Origin: a virus | IMG/VR virus record: IMGVR_UViG_3300034062_000911 | Coordinates: 1-21,292 of that record | Strand: one strand, 5' to 3' | DNA: 21,292 nt | Shown: positions 18,308-21,292 of the stretch, piece after piece | Position numbering within the stretch: the stretch's first letter is position 1 | Layout: every line of letters begins with the position of its first letter | The notes under the pieces: generated by a model | What the model was told of the DNA's origin: nothing | Databases searched by the model: none | Seen by the model: only the letters and a program-made list of their open reading frames with translations | Made by a program: the position numbers and the translations under genes

Positions 18308-20152
18308 TTATTTGTATTGTTGATTGACCATCTCTTGGTGTAGTCTATCACTACCACCTTGTAAACCTCTCAATGTTCTAGCATTATCTACTGTCTTTTG
18401 ATTCTTGTAAATTTCTTTGGGTGCATAGAATGCAACATCTGGAATCATAGTGAAGTACTGTGCATAATTTGCAGGTTGCTTTGCAATTGATTCTATCGTA
18501 ACATTACCTGCGGCTTCATTGTTCTGCACGTTCTTTTTAACTGAAGCATTTTGTTCAGAGCCAGTATTCATTTGCGGTAAAAATGGTTTAGATTCCATAG
18601 CATTGTCAACTGGACCTCTATATCCAAATTTGATTCCTTCTGTCGATGGCAATTCAATTTGAACTGGTGCATATCTTGTTGGTGCAACTAAACTGTAAGA
18701 TATTTGTGGTGTTACCATTGCAACATTAAATTCTTGTCTTGTAGTGTTTTGAATATTGTATTGCTGTTGTTGAGTTGTTACGCTAGAAGTGACTGTATCA
18801 GATTGCGTACCCATGCTACCACTATTGATAGACTGTTGAAGTCTCGCAGAGTTTGATGCAGAGTTTCCCTGTTGATTGCCTTGCATTGATACAGATGACC
18901 CTTGCAATTGTGTGACTGATTGTGTGCCTGATGCGAGTGCTGTTCCTGTTTGTGATGAACCACCACTGTTCGCAATGCTTTGAGATTGTACGTCACCAGC
19001 AAGTTTTTCAGCATTTTGTTTCGCAGTCTCACCTGCAGAAAATGCTTGTGCATCAGCCGCTTGTACTACAGATTTTTCTAGTGCCGCAGTCTTTTCTTGA
19101 TTAGACCCAATCATACTGAGAACTGAAGATAGAGATACTGTTGATTTTGAACCGCCTGAAGAATCAGACACTTCACCAACTTTAGCTTGTGGATTATTTG
19201 CGCTAGGTTGTGATGCGGATGCTTGTTGAGTGGGACCTGGCATAGGAGGACCCGCTGGCGCTGGGCCCACTTGTTGCATTGTTGGTTGTGGTGCTTGAGT
19301 GTTATCTAATGGCACAGGGCTTCCTGGCGGTGGCTGACTTCCCGGAGGAGGCGCAAGTTGTCCAGACTGAATTTGCATAGTCGAATCTGCCAGCATTGGA
19401 GGAGGCGGTGCTTGAATGTTGTCTACGACAGGTGGTGGAGGTGGGGCAAGTTTAGCAAGTGCTTCAAGATATCCAGGACATGTTGGAGAGTATATAGGAT
19501 TCGTTGCACATGGATCTACAGAATACTTCAGACTAAAATTAACACCATAAATTTCTGGACCATAAGGACCAGCCCATCCATTGTTATCTCTTCCAACAAA
19601 ACCATACTGAACACTACCTAGATTTTTAGATGCAAGCGGTGTGTTAAATGTTTCGGAGTAGTTGAACGTAGACCAATTAAATCTAGAATTCAAATCATAG
19701 TTTTTATTGAATACTGTAGAACCCTTTGAATCATAGAGACTGACATATGCAGTAAGATAGTCCATTCTCGCATCATCCCATCCATTTCCATTCTTAGCAG
19801 TAAATCCAAAATTATATCCGCTTACTGAAAGCCCAGTTCCGCTGTTTGGTAGAACATTAGAAATTGCTTGCATCTGATATAGATTAGTCATGCCAAATGA
19901 AAAGTTGATATTATCTCCAGGACGCACGATTGGATTTGGCCCACAGTAACCAGGATCACCCCATTCCCAACAAGTCAGATTGTTTTGATATACACCATTA
20001 ACCCAAGGCGTAGGTCCACCCTGAGGAGTATTCTGAAGAATATTCCCCGTAGTGTAGACTTGCGTTGGGTCTAGTGTTTGCGCTTTACTTAAAAGCGGCG
20101 TGAACAATAATGCCAAGCAAAGAGCCAAGCCCAATGTTTTTAGCAGTTTCAT
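18308..20152 (-). CDS. Secreted Pro/Gln/Ser-rich protein with N-terminal aromatic Cys domain
   Basis: This 614-residue protein starts at ATG 20152, read leftward. A signal peptide spans residues 1-24 (LGLALCLALLFTPLL, cleavage near SKA|Q). The N-terminal domain (about 26-230) has CWEWGDPGYC (Cys61, Cys70), a GNGWDDARMDYLTAYVSLYD segment, FVGRDNNGWAGPYGPEIYG and a second Cys pair (Cys215, Cys225). That pattern looks like a beta-sandwich with disulfides, and I recall it from T4-like marine phages. A Pro-rich linker (PPPPP near 237 and later) is followed by a long Ser/Gln/Asn/Gly-rich region (about 330-470) and a C-terminal part (480-614). It is probably a surface or virion protein exported through the inner membrane. 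Its first 23 codons overlap the 3' end of the upstream gene in another frame. Confidence 0.75.
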   Translation of the reverse strand: MKLLKTLGLALCLALLFTPLLSKAQTLDPTQVYTTGNILQNTPQGGPTPWVNGVYQNNLTCWEWGDPGYCGPNPIVRPGDNINFSFGMTNLYQMQAISNVLPNSGTGLSVSGYNFGFTAKNGNGWDDARMDYLTAYVSLYDSKGSTVFNKNYDLNSRFNWSTFNYSETFNTPLASKNLGSVQYGFVGRDNNGWAGPYGPEIYGVNFSLKYSVDPCATNPIYSPTCPGYLEALAKLAPPPPPVVDNIQAPPPPMLADSTMQIQSGQLAPPPGSQPPPGSPVPLDNTQAPQPTMQQVGPAPAGPPMPGPTQQASASQPSANNPQAKVGEVSDSSGGSKSTVSLSSVLSMIGSNQEKTAALEKSVVQAADAQAFSAGETAKQNAEKLAGDVQSQSIANSGGSSQTGTALASGTQSVTQLQGSSVSMQGNQQGNSASNSARLQQSINSGSMGTQSDTVTSSVTTQQQQYNIQNTTRQEFNVAMVTPQISYSLVAPTRYAPVQIELPSTEGIKFGYRGPVDNAMESKPFLPQMNTGSEQNASVKKNVQNNEAAGNVTIESIAKQPANYAQYFTMIPDVAFYAPKEIYKNQKTVDNARTLRGLQGGSDRLHQEMVNQQYK

Positions 20153-21292
20153 ATTTGTTCTCTTTTTCTAAAACTGGAATCTTGTCTGGATTTGCTTCCC
20201 AATACATTCTTGCAGTAACACCAATTTGACCATCTGCTGGACATGGAGTACCAGCCGCCATCATAGCATCAAACACTCTTCTATCTTGACACATAGTAGC
20301 AACGGCGGCTACCTTCATACCCATATCAAAAAGAGTTTTCGATAACTTTAAACGTTCGCAATTTAAGTCTCTAATTGTACCACCAGAAGAAACACCAAAG
20401 ATTTGAGTCTGAACAGAGCCAGATGAACCTGTAGAACACAAATCATTATTACCACCACTCATCATTGCAGGTGCTACAGCAGTTGGTGGAGGTTGAATCA
20501 CACGCTGAGTGATTGTAGTTTCATTGATGTTGCGGTTAGTCATATCACCAGAGTTGATGTTCTGATTAACGTTGGCATTCTGATTCACGTTTGTGCTAGT
20601 GCTAGTTGACGCATTGACGTTATTGTTATTGTTCGTCATTGTGCCAGTATTTTCATTCTTATTCACATTGTTGCTAGTCGTTGTATTGACGTTTGTGTTT
20701 TTGTTGTCACTTGTTGAAACGTTGTTATTGTTGTATGTCATTGTACCAGTATTTTCATTCTTATTGATATTGGTAGATGTGCTAACGCTATTGTTATTGT
20801 TGTTGAACGTTTGTGTGCCGCTGTTTATATTATGATTAGTGTTTGTATTGTTTGACGTTGAAGTATTAACGTTATTGTTATTGTTTGTCATTGTTCCAGT
20901 ATTGACATTGTTATTATTGTATGTCAATGTGCCAGAGTTAACGTTGTTATTGTTAAACGTCTGAGTGCCACTATTCACGTTATTGTTTGTGTTAACGTTC
21001 GTGGATGTGCTTGTGCTTGCGTTGTTATTGTTGTTCGTATTAACGCTAGTGCTGTTGACAGTTGAATTGCTTGTCGCATTGCTGTTGCTTGTCGCATTGC
21101 TATTGCTATTAACTGTACTGACACTATTTGAAGTGCTGTTGGTGTCTACCAACGTTTTGCTATCGTATGTACCTTGATTAATGAGACTTGTGGTCCCTGT
21201 TGTTGTTCCACCAGTTGTGCTGGATGTTCCAGTCGTTTGTGCTAATGCCGCACCAAACATCATAACAAAAAGAGCAACTACAAGGCTCTTCT
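20085..21292 (-). CDS. Secreted Asn/Thr/Ser repeat protein (5' truncated by right edge)
   Basis: The frame stays open to the right edge. The residues upstream of the internal Met at 21263 (KSLVVALFVM) and those after it (MFGAALAQ) form a signal peptide, so the real start lies outside the window. Numbering from 21263, residues 41-248 are a low-complexity Asn/Thr/Ser domain with GT-x-T-x-NNNN blocks at about 99, 111, 123, 149, 173 and 207. The C-terminal domain (about 258-392) has Cys276, Cys302, Cys325 and Cys341 (DLCSTGSSG, LNCERLKLSK, VAAVATMCQD, AAGTPCPADG) and a hydrophobic end (LGSLLGIIVHAAFK). The same C-terminal pattern occurs, from memory, in secreted proteins of T4-like cyanophages. 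It overlaps the next gene by 68 bases. It is probably a surface or virion-associated adhesin-like protein. Confidence 0.75.
   Translation of the reverse strand, partial: KSLVVALFVMMFGAALAQTTGTSSTTGGTTTGTTSLINQGTYDSKTLVDTNSTSNSVSTVNSNSNATSNSNATSNSTVNSTSVNTNNNNNASTSTSTNVNTNNNVNSGTQTFNNNNVNSGTLTYNNNNVNTGTMTNNNNNVNTSTSNNTNTNHNINSGTQTFNNNNNSVSTSTNINKNENTGTMTYNNNNVSTSDNKNTNVNTTTSNNVNKNENTGTMTNNNNNVNASTSTSTNVNQNANVNQNINSGDMTNRNINETTITQRVIQPPPTAVAPAMMSGGNNDLCSTGSSGSVQTQIFGVSSGGTIRDLNCERLKLSKTLFDMGMKVAAVATMCQDRRVFDAMMAAGTPCPADGQIGVTARMYWEANPDKIPVLEKENKYETAKNIGLGSLLGIIVHAAFK
20520..21143 (-). repeat. Degenerate Asn/Thr/Ser coding repeat array
   Basis: The DNA encodes about 208 residues made almost only of Asn, Thr, Ser and Val, with 12-residue units at 99-123 and longer units after. 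A 20-base segment is repeated exactly at 20644-20663 and 20746-20765 (CCAGTATTTTCATTCTTATT on the + strand), 102 bases or 34 codons apart, indicating recent unit duplication. On the opposite strand it reads as hydrophobic false ORFs. Confidence 0.8.

Noticed and set aside
20593-21177. Two hydrophobic plus-strand ORFs (20593-20835 and 20965-21177) that look like membrane proteins
   Set aside because: They are the antisense of the Asn-rich repeat; AAC/AAT codons read backwards as GTT/ATT give Val/Ile/Leu strings. No ribosome sites and no independent pattern.
1-21292. tRNA genes, CRISPR arrays, insertion sequences and attachment sites
   Set aside because: No cloverleaf-like intergenic segments, spaced direct repeats, transposase motifs or integrase seen; intergenic space is too small for most of these.
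1-21292. Avoidance of GATC or GANTC as a second restriction-site signal
   Set aside because: Both occur many times (GATC for example at 376 and 15260), so no depletion is visible by eye.

Overview
This window looks like part of a tailed-phage genome of the T4-like myovirus type found in marine and fresh waters. Genes are tightly packed, with many ATGA or TAATG start/stop overlaps and intergenic gaps of at most about 90 bases. Base composition is A+T-rich. Products include a T4 gp61-type primase, ThyX, class Ia ribonucleotide reductase, a RuvC-like resolvase, a ClpP-like protease, a GH19-type endolysin, a 2OG-Fe(II) oxygenase and several small proteins that I recognise from memory as typical of T4-like cyanophages, pelagiphages and methylotroph phages. 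The host is not shown. Lipoproteins and cleavable signal peptides indicate a Gram-negative host, and the A+T-rich composition would suit SAR11, OM43/Methylophilaceae or similar (inference).

Layout. 1-969: the end of an Ig-like structural gene, a terminator, and a second structural (fibre-like) gene. 969-2366: two conserved T4-like hypotheticals. 2376-3919: a membrane/lysis cluster with a 39-residue membrane peptide, a two-TM coiled-coil protein of i-spanin type, an overlapping o-spanin-like lipoprotein, a second lipoprotein, and a tail-anchored coiled-coil protein. 3920-3985: a near-consensus sigma70 promoter with its -10 inside a perfect inverted repeat. 3986-9377: a nucleotide and replication operon (primase, thyX, nrdA, thioredoxin-like, small membrane protein, nrdB, a receiver-like protein). 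9386-11267: secreted nuclease, conserved unknown, zinc ribbon, RuvC-like resolvase. 11247-11278: a second sigma70 promoter overlapped by a palindrome. 11302-16744: ClpP-like protease, two glycosyltransferase-like proteins, two small membrane proteins, an AbrB-like fusion, a SET-domain protein, BPSL0761-like and other small proteins, a 2OG oxygenase and a conserved unknown. 16745-17701: palindrome, endolysin, basic Pro/Ala-rich protein. 17702-21292 (minus strand): a coiled-coil membrane protein and two secreted low-complexity proteins, the last running off the right edge.

How it fits together. The 3986-9377 block makes dTMP and dNDPs and primes replication. The proteins at 2376-3919 together with the endolysin at 16786 would supply lysis. 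The minus-strand secreted proteins are probably virion or cell-surface proteins of unknown role.

The strongest non-gene signal is a near-total absence of the pentamer GCWGC (GCAGC/GCTGC). I found one copy in 21.3 kb, against several dozen GCSGC. Ala-Ala pairs are written GCC-GCN or GCG-GCN to avoid it, which suggests pressure from a BbvI/TseI-like specificity. The second is that two near-consensus sigma70 promoters, unrelated in sequence, each have the -10 box inside a perfect palindrome, with a weaker third example upstream of the endolysin. No tRNA, CRISPR array, insertion sequence or attachment site was seen, and no gene-free stretch exceeds 300 bases.
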